Shown piece by piece: positions 42,093-50,814 of a DNA stretch of 64,000 bases; position 1 is the stretch's first letter, and each line of letters begins with the position of its first letter. The notes beneath the pieces were generated by a model, which ran no database searches, was not told the origin of the DNA, and saw nothing but the letters and a program-made list of their open reading frames with translations. The DNA lies in the NCBI RefSeq assembly GCF_022009635.1, contig NZ_CP091716.1, positions 6,221,501-6,285,500 of the forward strand, in the 5' to 3' direction. Origin of the DNA: Variovorax paradoxus. Lineage in GTDB: Bacteria > Pseudomonadota > Gammaproteobacteria > Burkholderiales > Burkholderiaceae_C. A program made the translations under genes and the position numbers.

Positions 42093-45000
42093 TCAGCGCA
42101 GCTTGATCCAGGTGAGCCGCTTGCCTTTGCCGTTGGCGGCGGGGTTGATCTTGGTGACCACGCCCGTGCCGCCCACCGTCTGCTGCACCAGGTAGGGCCA
42201 CTTGTTCGCGGTGACGATCGACGGCGTGCCTGTCGCGCTCAGGCCGATGCCGCTCACGATGCCGCCGTTGTAGGTGACGAAGTTACCGTTCTGGTCGCCG
42301 AAGAAAGAAGCGCCTGGCGCGCCGCCGGTGTTCAGCGACACCGCCATCGTGTAGCCCGCCGCGGGCTGCGTGTCGCAGGTGAGCACCTGCGACACCGCCG
42401 GAATCGTGGTGTTGACCAGCAGCATGCCGTAGGCCGTGGTCGGGTTGTAGATGACCTGCTCGTTGCCGGTGCTGGGCAGCGGCAGCGTCCAGCCGAACTG
42501 GGTGTTGCCGGTCTTGCAGCTGGGCGAACCCTTCCAGCAGACCTTGTTGGTGCTCAGCGTCCGATAGCCGGAAATCGAACCACTGCCGGGCTGCGTCGCG
42601 GTGATGCTCTGGGCCTGCAGCGTGGTGGTGTCGACCGTCTGCGGCGAGGCGAGCGCGGCATATTGCGCGGACGCGCCGCCCTTGGCGTTCCAGCCGCTCA
42701 TGTCCCAGTCCCAGATGCCATACAAGGCCTGGGTCGCGGACGCGTAGGTAGCCGAGTTGACCTGCGTCTGCGGAAACTGCTGCCCCGTGCCGAAGCTCAC
42801 GACCACGCCCGGCTGGCCGGCGGCGCCGATGCCCAGCACGGACGAGACCGTCACCCGCGTCGTGATCGGCTGGCCGGCCGCGGTCTTGAAGATCGGCGCC
42901 GACGATGCCGCCCACTTGGTGGGGTCGGAGCTGGTCAGGTCGAAGCGCCACAGGTTGCCCAGCACGTCGCCGGCGTAGACATAGTCCGTCACGTGGTCGC
43001 CGTCGAGGTCGGCCGAAGTCACGTAGGCGATGCCGTTGCGTGCGGTGACCGTGGTCCCGGTCATGGTGGGGCCGGCGCCGGTGTCGATGAAGCGGAAGGT
43101 GATGCCGCCGGTGGCCGGGTCGACCAGCATGACGAACAGGCCCGCCGTGCCCGTGCTGCTGTTCAGGCCGTTGCCGAACAGCGCGGCCCACTGGCCGTTG
43201 TGCAGCCGGCGGATGATCGGCGTTCCGAAGGTGCTGCCGAGGTTGTTGCCGCAGTTCGCATTGCCGGTGCAGGTGATGGCGCCGGTGCCCGTGCCGGAAG
43301 TCCATTCGCCGCGCACCAGCGAAGCTGCGTTGGTTTCCGAGAACTGCGTCGGGTCGGTCACGTCCAGCGCATAGATCACGCTACTGGCCACCGTGGTCTT
43401 GTCGCCGATCGGTCCCGTGGTGCTGCCCCCAGGGCCCACGCCGCTGACCAGCCATGTGTGCCACGCCCCGCCGTAGTAGAGGTCGCCGGTGCCCGGTGTG
43501 GCATCGGTGTAGAGGTTGTGCGAGTACTGCGTCGAGCTGAAGTCCAGACCCGGCGTGGTGGAGTGGATCATCTTCGTGATCGCTCCGGGGATGTACGCGA
43601 GCACCTCGTTGCCGTCGTTCGTCGTCTTGACGAAATTACCGCTCGCGTCGTACGTGCCGCTGCGAAAGCCGTGAAGGAAGCCGTCGTTGGCGCCGATGTA
43701 GACCACGTTCTGGCGACCGCCCTGGGCCGTGGTGGCGGTGGTGCCGGCGAAGTCGGCGTAGGAGCCCGCGGGCTCCGCCGCGGTGCTCTTCGGATAGAGC
43801 GCGTCGAGCCAGGGGCCCTTGTAGGGCAGCGACGGCCCACCGATCCAGGTCGGGCTGGAGTCGATGATGTCGCCGAGCACGCCGGTGCGCGTGCGCAACG
43901 TGCCGCCGCTGCTGGCCAGCTCGTTGCTCCGGTCGCCGCGCAGATAGCGCAAGCGAATGTCCGTCTGCGTGGAGTCGCCGGCGCTCAGAGCCGTTTGCTG
44001 CGTCGTGCTGAGCTTGTTCCACTGGAACGGAATGCCCCCGGTGCCGTTCCAGCTCAGCATGGTGCGGTTCGCCGACGTCTGCGCCGTGTTGGTCTTGGTG
44101 GTGGCCTGGCAGGCCCCGCCGGTCAGCACGCAACTGGCGTCCCAATTGGCGATCGGGTTGATCGACACGATGCCGGAGGTGGGATCGCTCACCAGGTCCT
44201 GCGCGGTGAGTTCGCCCCATGAATTGGTCTGGTGGTAGTAGGCCAGGTACACCTGCGTGCCAGCCTCCACGCGCGCCGACTGCTGCACGTTGGTACCCGC
44301 CGAGCTGCTCGACTGGTTGACGGGCGCGGCCTTGAAGCAGGTGATTTCGTGGACGTTGCTGGAGCCGCCTGTACCCGCCGAGAAGCCGAAGCGGAAGTTG
44401 TCGGGCAACGGTCCATTGGTATCCGTGATCGACTGCTTGTTGATGACGTTCTGAGCCGCGCCACCATTGACGCTGTACGAAAGGCTCAGCAAGCCGTCCT
44501 GCGTGATCTGCAACGCGTAAGTGATAGGTGTGGCTTTGCCGCGCAGAGGCATGTTGACGCCCTGCTGGTTCGAGATCGAAAGTCCGGCCGGCAAGTTGCT
44601 GTATGCAGTCCCGTTGAGAAGCAATGGGTAATCGGGCAGCGATGTCGCGGTCGCTTTTCCCGATGGAGTCGAGGTGGCGACGGCGGTGCAGTTGTTGCCG
44701 TTGCTGTCGCACTTCGTCTTGGTGGTGACGCTGTAGTCCATCACCTTGCCGGTCTTGCAGGTGTTCTGCACGGCGGCTTTCTGCTGGTCCGGGGTCAGTA
44801 TCGTCCCGGGAGGATAGTGAACCGGATCCATCGCCGACAACGAAGCCCAATTGATGTTGCCGGCCCCACGAACGCTGATGCGGCCAGCCTTGAAACCCGG
44901 TCCGCTGTTGGTGTTGTCACCGGGATTGGAGAAGTTTCCGTACTCGTCGATGCCGATACCGAGGTAGCCACCCACCACGCCGTCGTATTGGGCATTCACG

Positions 45001-45530
45001 TTGGAACAGCTGTAGCCCAGGCTACCACCGAGGCCTCCGACGGAAGGGGCGTATTTCCCGTCCGATAGAAAGAAGCTGATGCCATCCGCGCCAGTGCCAT
45101 TGTTGCCGTCGCCACCGTAGGTCACAGTGGTGAAGGTGACCTGCAAACCTTGATTGGTCGGAAAGGTCTTTGTTCCGACCACAGCTCCGGTTTGGTTGTC
45201 GCCATTGGAGCCGCCATTCGTTATGTCGCCATTCGTCAGGCGCAGCGCGCCGAAGCCCACCGTGTCAGGCAGGCGGCCGTTGGTCCCCCCCACCAGCAAC
45301 GAGTTGTTTTGCGTGTAGTAGGTCAGTTTTTTTCCGATGCACGCCGGAATGGTGCCCGTGTCGTTCCCTGCCGTCAGGCATGCGCCGTTGAGCGCCTGCC
45401 AGTCATAGGACGACGACGCCCCCGTCAGCGTGTCGCTGATGATCAACTGCGCATGCGCTGCCCACGGTGCGCAGGCCAGCATGCCGAGCAGCATCGTGCC
45501 CAGGAATTTCCGCGAACGATTCATGTCCAT
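42093..45530 (-). CDS. pilY1: PilY1-type pilus tip protein with N-terminal lectin-like domain
   Basis: A 1145-residue exported protein (signal peptide 1-28). The C-terminal half is the PilY1 beta-propeller: DLDGDHVTDYVYAGD at about residues 840-854 is its calcium-binding loop, and GNLWRFDL follows. The N-terminal ~400 residues, instead of the von Willebrand A-like region of Pseudomonas PilY1, look like an L-type lectin: GTGADGISFFLSDG (about 147-158), GGLGGSLGYS, YLGIGIDEYGNFSN (about 189-202) and FRFGFSAGTGGSSNVHEI (near 375-390) match bacterial/legume lectin blocks. PilY1 caps the pilus and regulates retraction. The ATG at 45530 has GAGGGAA upstream. Confidence 0.9.
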   Translation of the reverse strand: MDMNRSRKFLGTMLLGMLACAPWAAHAQLIISDTLTGASSSYDWQALNGACLTAGNDTGTIPACIGKKLTYYTQNNSLLVGGTNGRLPDTVGFGALRLTNGDITNGGSNGDNQTGAVVGTKTFPTNQGLQVTFTTVTYGGDGNNGTGADGISFFLSDGKYAPSVGGLGGSLGYSCSNVNAQYDGVVGGYLGIGIDEYGNFSNPGDNTNSGPGFKAGRISVRGAGNINWASLSAMDPVHYPPGTILTPDQQKAAVQNTCKTGKVMDYSVTTKTKCDSNGNNCTAVATSTPSGKATATSLPDYPLLLNGTAYSNLPAGLSISNQQGVNMPLRGKATPITYALQITQDGLLSLSYSVNGGAAQNVINKQSITDTNGPLPDNFRFGFSAGTGGSSNVHEITCFKAAPVNQSSSSAGTNVQQSARVEAGTQVYLAYYHQTNSWGELTAQDLVSDPTSGIVSINPIANWDASCVLTGGACQATTKTNTAQTSANRTMLSWNGTGGIPFQWNKLSTTQQTALSAGDSTQTDIRLRYLRGDRSNELASSGGTLRTRTGVLGDIIDSSPTWIGGPSLPYKGPWLDALYPKSTAAEPAGSYADFAGTTATTAQGGRQNVVYIGANDGFLHGFRSGTYDASGNFVKTTNDGNEVLAYIPGAITKMIHSTTPGLDFSSTQYSHNLYTDATPGTGDLYYGGAWHTWLVSGVGPGGSTTGPIGDKTTVASSVIYALDVTDPTQFSETNAASLVRGEWTSGTGTGAITCTGNANCGNNLGSTFGTPIIRRLHNGQWAALFGNGLNSSTGTAGLFVMLVDPATGGITFRFIDTGAGPTMTGTTVTARNGIAYVTSADLDGDHVTDYVYAGDVLGNLWRFDLTSSDPTKWAASSAPIFKTAAGQPITTRVTVSSVLGIGAAGQPGVVVSFGTGQQFPQTQVNSATYASATQALYGIWDWDMSGWNAKGGASAQYAALASPQTVDTTTLQAQSITATQPGSGSISGYRTLSTNKVCWKGSPSCKTGNTQFGWTLPLPSTGNEQVIYNPTTAYGMLLVNTTIPAVSQVLTCDTQPAAGYTMAVSLNTGGAPGASFFGDQNGNFVTYNGGIVSGIGLSATGTPSIVTANKWPYLVQQTVGGTGVVTKINPAANGKGKRLTWIKLR

Positions 45531-45549
45531 GTTCCCTCGCTTCCCTCGC

Positions 45550-46131
45550 TCAAGGTTGGTCGAGCGGCTTGTTGCCACCTGATACCTGGTAGGTGCTCTG
45601 CACCACCGCGGCCGTCGTCTGGCGGCCTCCGTACCCGAAAGCCGAAACCTGGTAGAGCAGCGACATGCCGTCGGTCGAGAGTCCGAGGTAGCCGATGCTC
45701 AAGCCGGGCTTGGCGTAGTAGTTGATGTCGCCGCTGCTCGTCGTGCCTCCGCCGGCCTGCGGCGACCCCATGTTGGGGGGCAGGTAGTCCGCGCGCGCCG
45801 ACCAGGGCAGGGTCGCCGGATTGGCCTGCGGCGTGGCGCATACCTGCATCTGCGACAGCGTGTTCGCGTTCAGCACACCCGAGCAGGCGGAGCCGGTGGT
45901 CCCGTTGCCCTGGCTGAGCCACCATTCGCCGTATTGCAGCGCGCTTTGCGCCGCTTCCAGCGCGCGCTCCTTCTCGCGCGTGTTGCCCGCGATGCGCTCC
46001 TGCAGGTTGTAGCTGCGGAACATGCTGACGGACAGCACCGTCAGCACGATCAGGAACAGCATGGCGACGATCAGGACGAAGCCGCGCTCTCGCGAGCGGA
46101 CGGCGGGCGGCGTACGCGCATGCATGCTCAT
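45550..46131 (-). CDS. pilX: PilX-like minor pilin assembly protein
   Basis: A 193-residue PilX-type protein with a class III-like leader. Hydrophobic helix GFVLIVAMLFLIVLTVLSVSMF follows the RERG cleavage region; +5 is Val rather than Glu, as often seen in PilX. The helix continues with YNLQERIAGNTREKERALEAAQSALQYGE, the typical PilX motif. PilX forms the pilus-tip complex with PilV, PilW and PilY1. The start overlaps the pilW stop by four bases; the following pilY1 starts 19 bp on. Confidence 0.92.
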   Translation of the reverse strand: MSMHARTPPAVRSRERGFVLIVAMLFLIVLTVLSVSMFRSYNLQERIAGNTREKERALEAAQSALQYGEWWLSQGNGTTGSACSGVLNANTLSQMQVCATPQANPATLPWSARADYLPPNMGSPQAGGGTTSSGDINYYAKPGLSIGYLGLSTDGMSLLYQVSAFGYGGRQTTAAVVQSTYQVSGGNKPLDQP

Positions 46132-46892
46132 GACCTGTTCATCAGGTTGACGATCTGCGTCCAGGCGATGGTGGCCGGCTGGCCTGCCTGGGTGGCAAAG
46201 GGATTGGCGAAAGTGATCGTGATGCGCGCGGTACGCACCTGCGGCCACCAGCCATGCGAGGTCACAGTCGCGGCATCCACGTACTGCAACGCGGTGCCGT
46301 CGCCCGTGGTGTCGGTGGCATACACCACCTGCATCGCGGTGACGCCGCCGGTCGCGCCGCCGACGAGCGGCGTGCTAGTGGTTCCGCCGTCGTTGGAGCA
46401 CCGCAGTTCGTTGGAAGCGCTGACCGTGAAGGTATTCATCATCAGCTTGGTGGTGCCCGAGGAAGCCGGGTTCACGTTGCCAAGGCAATCCATGACGCCG
46501 TCTCCATTCGCAGTCACGTAGCGCGAGGTGATGGTGTCGCTGGCGCCGGAACTTCCCGTCAGCCCGACCAGGCCCTGGCCCGCCGCGAGGCTGCCATAGC
46601 CGGTGCCCGAGGCGGCAGGCATCAGGCCGACCGAGGTGTTCACCCGCGGATCGGGAAAGTAGCCCGCCGCCTGCACGGTGGTCGTCAACACGGTGAGCAC
46701 CATCCGCTCGTTGTCCTGCAGCTGCGCCAGTTGGTCCTGCGAGGTGAAGGCCTGCTTCATGTTCAGGAACAGCACGCCCAGGCCCGCCAGCAGGAACAAG
46801 CCGATCAGCAGCGCCACCATCAGCTCGACCAGCCCCAGGCCGGCCTGGCGCCTCGAGCTTCTGGACAGGGAGGTCATGCGGTGGTGGTTCAT
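46128..46892 (-). CDS. pilW: PilW-like minor pilin
   Basis: A 254-residue minor pilin. The leader ends at QAG and the helix LGLVELMVALLIGLFLLAGLGVLFL has the +5 Glu. The next segment TSQDQLAQLQDNERMVLTVLTTTVQAAGYFPDP is characteristic of PilW. It has four-base ATGA overlaps with pilV upstream and pilX downstream, indicating coupled, stoichiometric translation of tip subunits. Confidence 0.93.
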   Translation of the reverse strand: MNHHRMTSLSRSSRRQAGLGLVELMVALLIGLFLLAGLGVLFLNMKQAFTSQDQLAQLQDNERMVLTVLTTTVQAAGYFPDPRVNTSVGLMPAASGTGYGSLAAGQGLVGLTGSSGASDTITSRYVTANGDGVMDCLGNVNPASSGTTKLMMNTFTVSASNELRCSNDGGTTSTPLVGGATGGVTAMQVVYATDTTGDGTALQYVDAATVTSHGWWPQVRTARITITFANPFATQAGQPATIAWTQIVNLMNRS

Positions 46893-47446
46893 GGTTCGAC
46901 GTAGAGGCTGTACTGAAGCGCGGACGAGCCCTGCACCGCGCCGCTCGCAGCAGCGGTCGAGCGATTGACCGCGACGTACTTCTCGGTCCAGTTCAGGCCG
47001 ATCACGCAGCTCACCGGCGTGCCGATGACCGTGGTGCACTGGATCGTGGCCGCATAAGTAGGGAAACGCGCGCTCATGCTCTTGGCCCACTCCTGCAAGT
47101 CGTAGGCCGCCATCTGCGCGGCGGAGCATCCCTTGGCGGCGCCGGAACTGCAGTCCGCCGTGGCATTCAGGATGCCCGAGGCATCGGTCACCGTGGTTCC
47201 CGTGACGCTCACCGAGCCCGGCGCGGTGCCCGCGGCCCAGAACCCCGGGTTGCCATGCATGGCTTCCGCAAGGCTGGAGACCTGCAACGCGATCAATGCG
47301 CGCGAGCGCGCGTTCTGCGTATTCGAGAGCGCGGCGGCCTGCATCTTCGACAGGCCGATGAGGCCCAGCGAAACGATCAGCAGCGCGACCAGCACTTCGA
47401 GCAGCGAGAAACCGCGGGACAAACGCCGTGCAAGCTCAGCCTTCAT
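46889..47446 (-). CDS. pilV: PilV-like minor pilin
   Basis: A 185-residue minor pilin. SRG/FSLLEVLVALLIVSLGLIGLSKMQ forms the prepilin cleavage site and helix. The rest has a Cys-rich C-terminal domain (DCSSGAAKGCS, IQCTTVIGTPVSC) and resembles PilV. Coupled by ATGA to fimT upstream and pilW downstream. Confidence 0.92.
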   Translation of the reverse strand: MKAELARRLSRGFSLLEVLVALLIVSLGLIGLSKMQAAALSNTQNARSRALIALQVSSLAEAMHGNPGFWAAGTAPGSVSVTGTTVTDASGILNATADCSSGAAKGCSAAQMAAYDLQEWAKSMSARFPTYAATIQCTTVIGTPVSCVIGLNWTEKYVAVNRSTAAASGAVQGSSALQYSLYVEP

Positions 47447-47994
47447 GCGCAGCCTCCCTGTCCGCCCTGCAGCACCACCTGGTGGCCGACACGGTTGATC
47501 GAGACGCAGCGCGTGGCGTTGGCATTCACCGGCGCCGTGCGCAGCGCGAGCATGATCCACGAAGTCGGCGAGGCGACGGGCAGGTTCGCGAAGCCGTCCC
47601 TGCTGTAGGTCACGACATTGATCGACGGTGTTCCCGCGAACGTGTCCGTGCTCGACCAGGCCGGGCGGGTGCGCAAGAGGGTGTCTCCGGCAGTGAAGGT
47701 ACCCGAGCCATCCGGATCGGCGAACACGATCCAGCCGCTCTGCCAGCTGTTGGTGCCCAGGCAGCTCTTGCTGTCCGACGATGCGCACACGCTCACCGGC
47801 ACGCCCTGCCTGATCGCCTCCGAACGCGCGTACTGCAGATCGCCGGCGAAGGAATTGACCTCGGTGCTAACCCTGTTGCTCTGTATGAGGCTCACGAAGG
47901 ACGGCACCGCGATCATCGTCAGGATGGCCACGAGCGCGACCACGACCATCAGCTCGATGAGCGTGAAACCCGTCTGGTGTCGAGGCATGTTCAT
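47443..47994 (-). CDS. fimT: FimT/FimU-type minor pilin (GspH family)
   Basis: A 183-residue prepilin with HQTG/FTLIELMVVVALVAILTMIAVPSF, the +5 Glu intact, followed by the GspH-type helix NRVSTEVNSFAGDLQYARSEAIRQ. C-terminal beta-domain with a Cys pair near the end. The ATG at 47994 (MNMPRHQTG) is chosen for the short leader and a GAGAAA upstream; a longer frame extension is low-complexity and unlikely. First gene of fimT-pilV-pilW-pilX-pilY1-pilE; the ~200-bp upstream region must hold the operon promoter but no confident hexamers were found. Confidence 0.92.
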   Translation of the reverse strand: MNMPRHQTGFTLIELMVVVALVAILTMIAVPSFVSLIQSNRVSTEVNSFAGDLQYARSEAIRQGVPVSVCASSDSKSCLGTNSWQSGWIVFADPDGSGTFTAGDTLLRTRPAWSSTDTFAGTPSINVVTYSRDGFANLPVASPTSWIMLALRTAPVNANATRCVSINRVGHQVVLQGGQGGCA

Positions 47995-48217
47995 GGACGT
48001 TTCTCTTGCATGGGCCGCTTGCCTTTGCGGATTTGCACGGATGAAGTCAGGCGTAACAAGTGTTTTAAAAACGTACTGACTTGCTACTGACCGTACGGAG
48101 GCTTGCGCCGACAAACGGCCATGCCTGCCGGTCGAGCGGTCGAATGAAAGCCCATTGAAAGCAATGAGGAAGCGCCTCCCGGCGCTGCGCCTCATCGGCA
48201 GGCACTGCGCAATGTGT

Positions 48218-49654
48218 TCAGTGCGCCGATGCCACCGGCGCCACGCGCAGATGCAGCGCCTTGTCAGGACGCAGCGTCACATTGAGCACCGGCCGCGGCG
48301 CCTGCTGCCCTTCCGGCACCGACAGCACATGGCGCTGCAGCAGCAGCGCGGCCACCACGGTCATCTCCGTCATGGCCAGGTGCTGGCCCAGACATACGCG
48401 TGGTCCGGCACCCAACGGCATATATGCACCGCGCGGCACTTCAGGCGCGCCGGGCGCGAAGCGTTCCGGACGAAACGCCATCGGCTCCTCGAACCAGCGC
48501 GCATCCCGATGCAGGAGCTGCACCGGCACCATGAACATGGTGCGCGCCGGAAACTGCCACGCACCCAGCGTGACCGGCCGCGTCGCGCGGCGACTGAAGA
48601 GAACGGGCGCCGCGGGATAGAGGCGCATGGCCTCCTGCAGCGTGCGGTTCAGCATCCGCAACTCGGGCAGGTCTTGCGATGTGGGCGCGCGGCCCTGCAG
48701 CAGTTGCCGCACTTCGTCGGCGGCCTCGCGTTGTGCTTCGGGGTTGGAGGCAAGGCACCAGGACCACCATGTGAGCGTGGCTGCAACGGTCTCGTGCCCC
48801 GCGAGGAACGCGGTCATGCATTCGTCGTGCACGGCCTGCAGTGGCCACGCCGCGGGATCGTCGCTGTGCAGTTGCAGCAGGCGCGTCAGCAGGTCGTCGG
48901 GGCGGGCTTCGGGCGCGACCTTCAGGCGCGCTTGCAGATGCCGGTCGATGAGCGTCCTCAGCGTTGCCTTGGCGCGGCGCTTGGCGCGCTTCCAGGGCAT
49001 CGCGTCGGGCCAGCTCGCGGGCCAGTAGAACTCGCTGTCGGCGGCCGCGCCGACGGTGTGCACGGCTTGCGCGGCCAGTGCCGCGTCGTCGCCCATCGGG
49101 CGCGAGAACAGCATGCGCACGATCACGTCCATGGCCAGCGAGGTGAGTGCGTGTTCTATCGGCCAGTCGGTGTCGCTGCGCGGCCATGAGCGCAATGCCT
49201 GTTCGGCGGTCTCGGCGATGGTGGGTACGAAGCTCTGCACGGACTTCGGAGAAAAGGCCGGCTGCAGCGCATGCCGCTTGTCGCGCCATGCAGCCCCTTC
49301 GGAGACCAGCACGCTGTGGCCATGCACTTGCGAGAAGACGCTCATGCCGCGCTCCCAGCGGATGAGGCTGCCATGGTTCGCGACCAGCAGCTCGCGCACC
49401 AGCGCCGGGTCGGTCACGACGACCTGGTGTTCGGGCCAGATGCGCAGGTGCACCATGTCGCCGTAGCGCTGCTGCCAGTCGCCCAGCGTGCCCAGCAGGT
49501 CGCGCGACATGCTGTTGAGCAAGCCCCAGCCCGTCACGCCGGAGGGCGGACCGGGCGGCCAGTGGCCCAGTGGATGAAGCGCCGGCGGAGCCGCGGGCGC
49601 GGTCGCGTGCATGGGGCATCCGGATGAGGAAGCGGGGGACGAGGCGGTGTTCAT
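48218..49654 (-). CDS. Cytochrome P450
   Basis: A 478-residue heme monooxygenase. The I-helix motif AGHET, the K-helix ExxR (EAMR) and the PERF meander (FRPERFAPG) are present. The heme-binding loop is PLGAGPRVCLG with the proximal Cys at residue 421; the first residue of the usual FGxGxRxC signature is Leu instead of Phe. The N-terminus has no membrane anchor, so it is soluble like other class I/CYP102-related bacterial enzymes. No ferredoxin or reductase gene is adjacent. An AraC-family gene starts 83 bp away on the opposite strand and is the likely regulator. Substrate unknown. Confidence 0.93.
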   Translation of the reverse strand: MNTASSPASSSGCPMHATAPAAPPALHPLGHWPPGPPSGVTGWGLLNSMSRDLLGTLGDWQQRYGDMVHLRIWPEHQVVVTDPALVRELLVANHGSLIRWERGMSVFSQVHGHSVLVSEGAAWRDKRHALQPAFSPKSVQSFVPTIAETAEQALRSWPRSDTDWPIEHALTSLAMDVIVRMLFSRPMGDDAALAAQAVHTVGAAADSEFYWPASWPDAMPWKRAKRRAKATLRTLIDRHLQARLKVAPEARPDDLLTRLLQLHSDDPAAWPLQAVHDECMTAFLAGHETVAATLTWWSWCLASNPEAQREAADEVRQLLQGRAPTSQDLPELRMLNRTLQEAMRLYPAAPVLFSRRATRPVTLGAWQFPARTMFMVPVQLLHRDARWFEEPMAFRPERFAPGAPEVPRGAYMPLGAGPRVCLGQHLAMTEMTVVAALLLQRHVLSVPEGQQAPRPVLNVTLRPDKALHLRVAPVASAH

Positions 49655-49736
49655 GCCCGCATGGTCCGCCTTCCCGCCCGCGCCGTCTTGAACCGAAACG
49701 ACATCGGCGCGGCCGCCTGCATAAACTCGATGCCCG

Positions 49737-50669
49737 ATGCGCACCGCTCTCCAGTCTTCACCGCCCGCCTGCCCCGATCCATTGGCGCGCGCACCCCGCA
49801 TCGGCCCGCAGGATGCCGCGCGCTTCCTGCCGACACCGCCCGTGCTCCAGGGCTCCATGGTTGCCGTGATCTGCCGCGACACGCGAAGCCTGCCGCTCGA
49901 CGACGCCCAGCGCCTGACGCACTTCCCGGCCTCGCCGCTGATGAGCCTGTCGTGGTTCCAGGACGTCGAGGTGAGCCTCGCGGCGCGCGGCGATGCGCAG
50001 CCCGCCACGTGGCAACCTGTCGGCGCGAAGGTCGTGGTCTCCGGAAGCCAATCGCTCCCCACCGTCTGCTGGGCGCCCTCGACCGGGCGCGCCGGAATGA
50101 TCTGCTTCACCGCGGACATCGCACGCACCCTGTTCGGCATCGACCCCGCCGCCGTGCACGACCGCTTCCGCGACGCGCGCGAGGTCATGGACGCCGCATG
50201 GTCCCCGCTGCTCGACGCATTGATCACGGCCCCCGATGACGCCGCCACGCTGGCCGCTCTGCGCGAACACATCGCACCGCGTTGGCAGGCGCTGCACGGG
50301 CGCTCGGCCCATGCGCCGTCGCTGCGCCAGTTCGGCCGCCATTGGGTCGAACGTCTTGCGTGGCAGGCCCACGAATGGCGCCGCACGCACAGCCCGCGGC
50401 AGGTGGAGCGCCGCGTCAAGGCGTTCAGCGGCCGCTCGCTGCGCGAGTGGCAATCTCTGGTGCGCACCGAAAGCCTGTTCTTCGCGGCACGCGAGCGCTA
50501 CGAGACCGGCCAGCCCTTCGACTGGGCCACGCTGGCGCTGGACCACGGCTTCGCCGACCAGTCGCATCTGGTGCGCGCCGCGCGACACATCGCGGGCTTC
50601 TCCCCGGGTGAATTTGCCGAGCGTTTCGCGCAGGACGAATCCTTTTGGCTGTACCGGCTCTGGATGTAG
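49737..50669 (+). CDS. AraC family transcriptional regulator
   Basis: A 310-residue regulator. The N-terminal ~190 residues are an uncharacterised sensing domain (FPASPLMSLSWFQDVEVSL). The C-terminal AraC/XylS double helix-turn-helix includes RVKAFSGRSLREWQSLVRTE and WATLALDHGFADQSHLVRAARHIAGFSPGEF. It is divergently arranged with the P450 gene across 82 bp, a common layout for a regulator and its target. The inducer is not predictable. Confidence 0.88.
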   Translation: MRTALQSSPPACPDPLARAPRIGPQDAARFLPTPPVLQGSMVAVICRDTRSLPLDDAQRLTHFPASPLMSLSWFQDVEVSLAARGDAQPATWQPVGAKVVVSGSQSLPTVCWAPSTGRAGMICFTADIARTLFGIDPAAVHDRFRDAREVMDAAWSPLLDALITAPDDAATLAALREHIAPRWQALHGRSAHAPSLRQFGRHWVERLAWQAHEWRRTHSPRQVERRVKAFSGRSLREWQSLVRTESLFFAARERYETGQPFDWATLALDHGFADQSHLVRAARHIAGFSPGEFAERFAQDESFWLYRLWM

Positions 50670-50814
50670 GCCGCGTCTTTTTCGCGCAGCACGCGAGGCT
50701 GCCTATTCAACAGGCAACGTGGTGGGAACCCACGCCAGTCCTTGCTCCGCCGATTCGACTCCCCGCACAACCCACAGAGTTGTCCACAGAAAAATCGAAC
50801 AAGTCATCAAACCG

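Noticed and set aside
50780..50788. A DnaA-box-like TTGTCCACA between the AraC gene and the CoA-ligase gene
   Set aside because: A single near-consensus site without a cluster, an AT-rich unwinding element or dnaA/dnaN neighbours does not indicate an origin.
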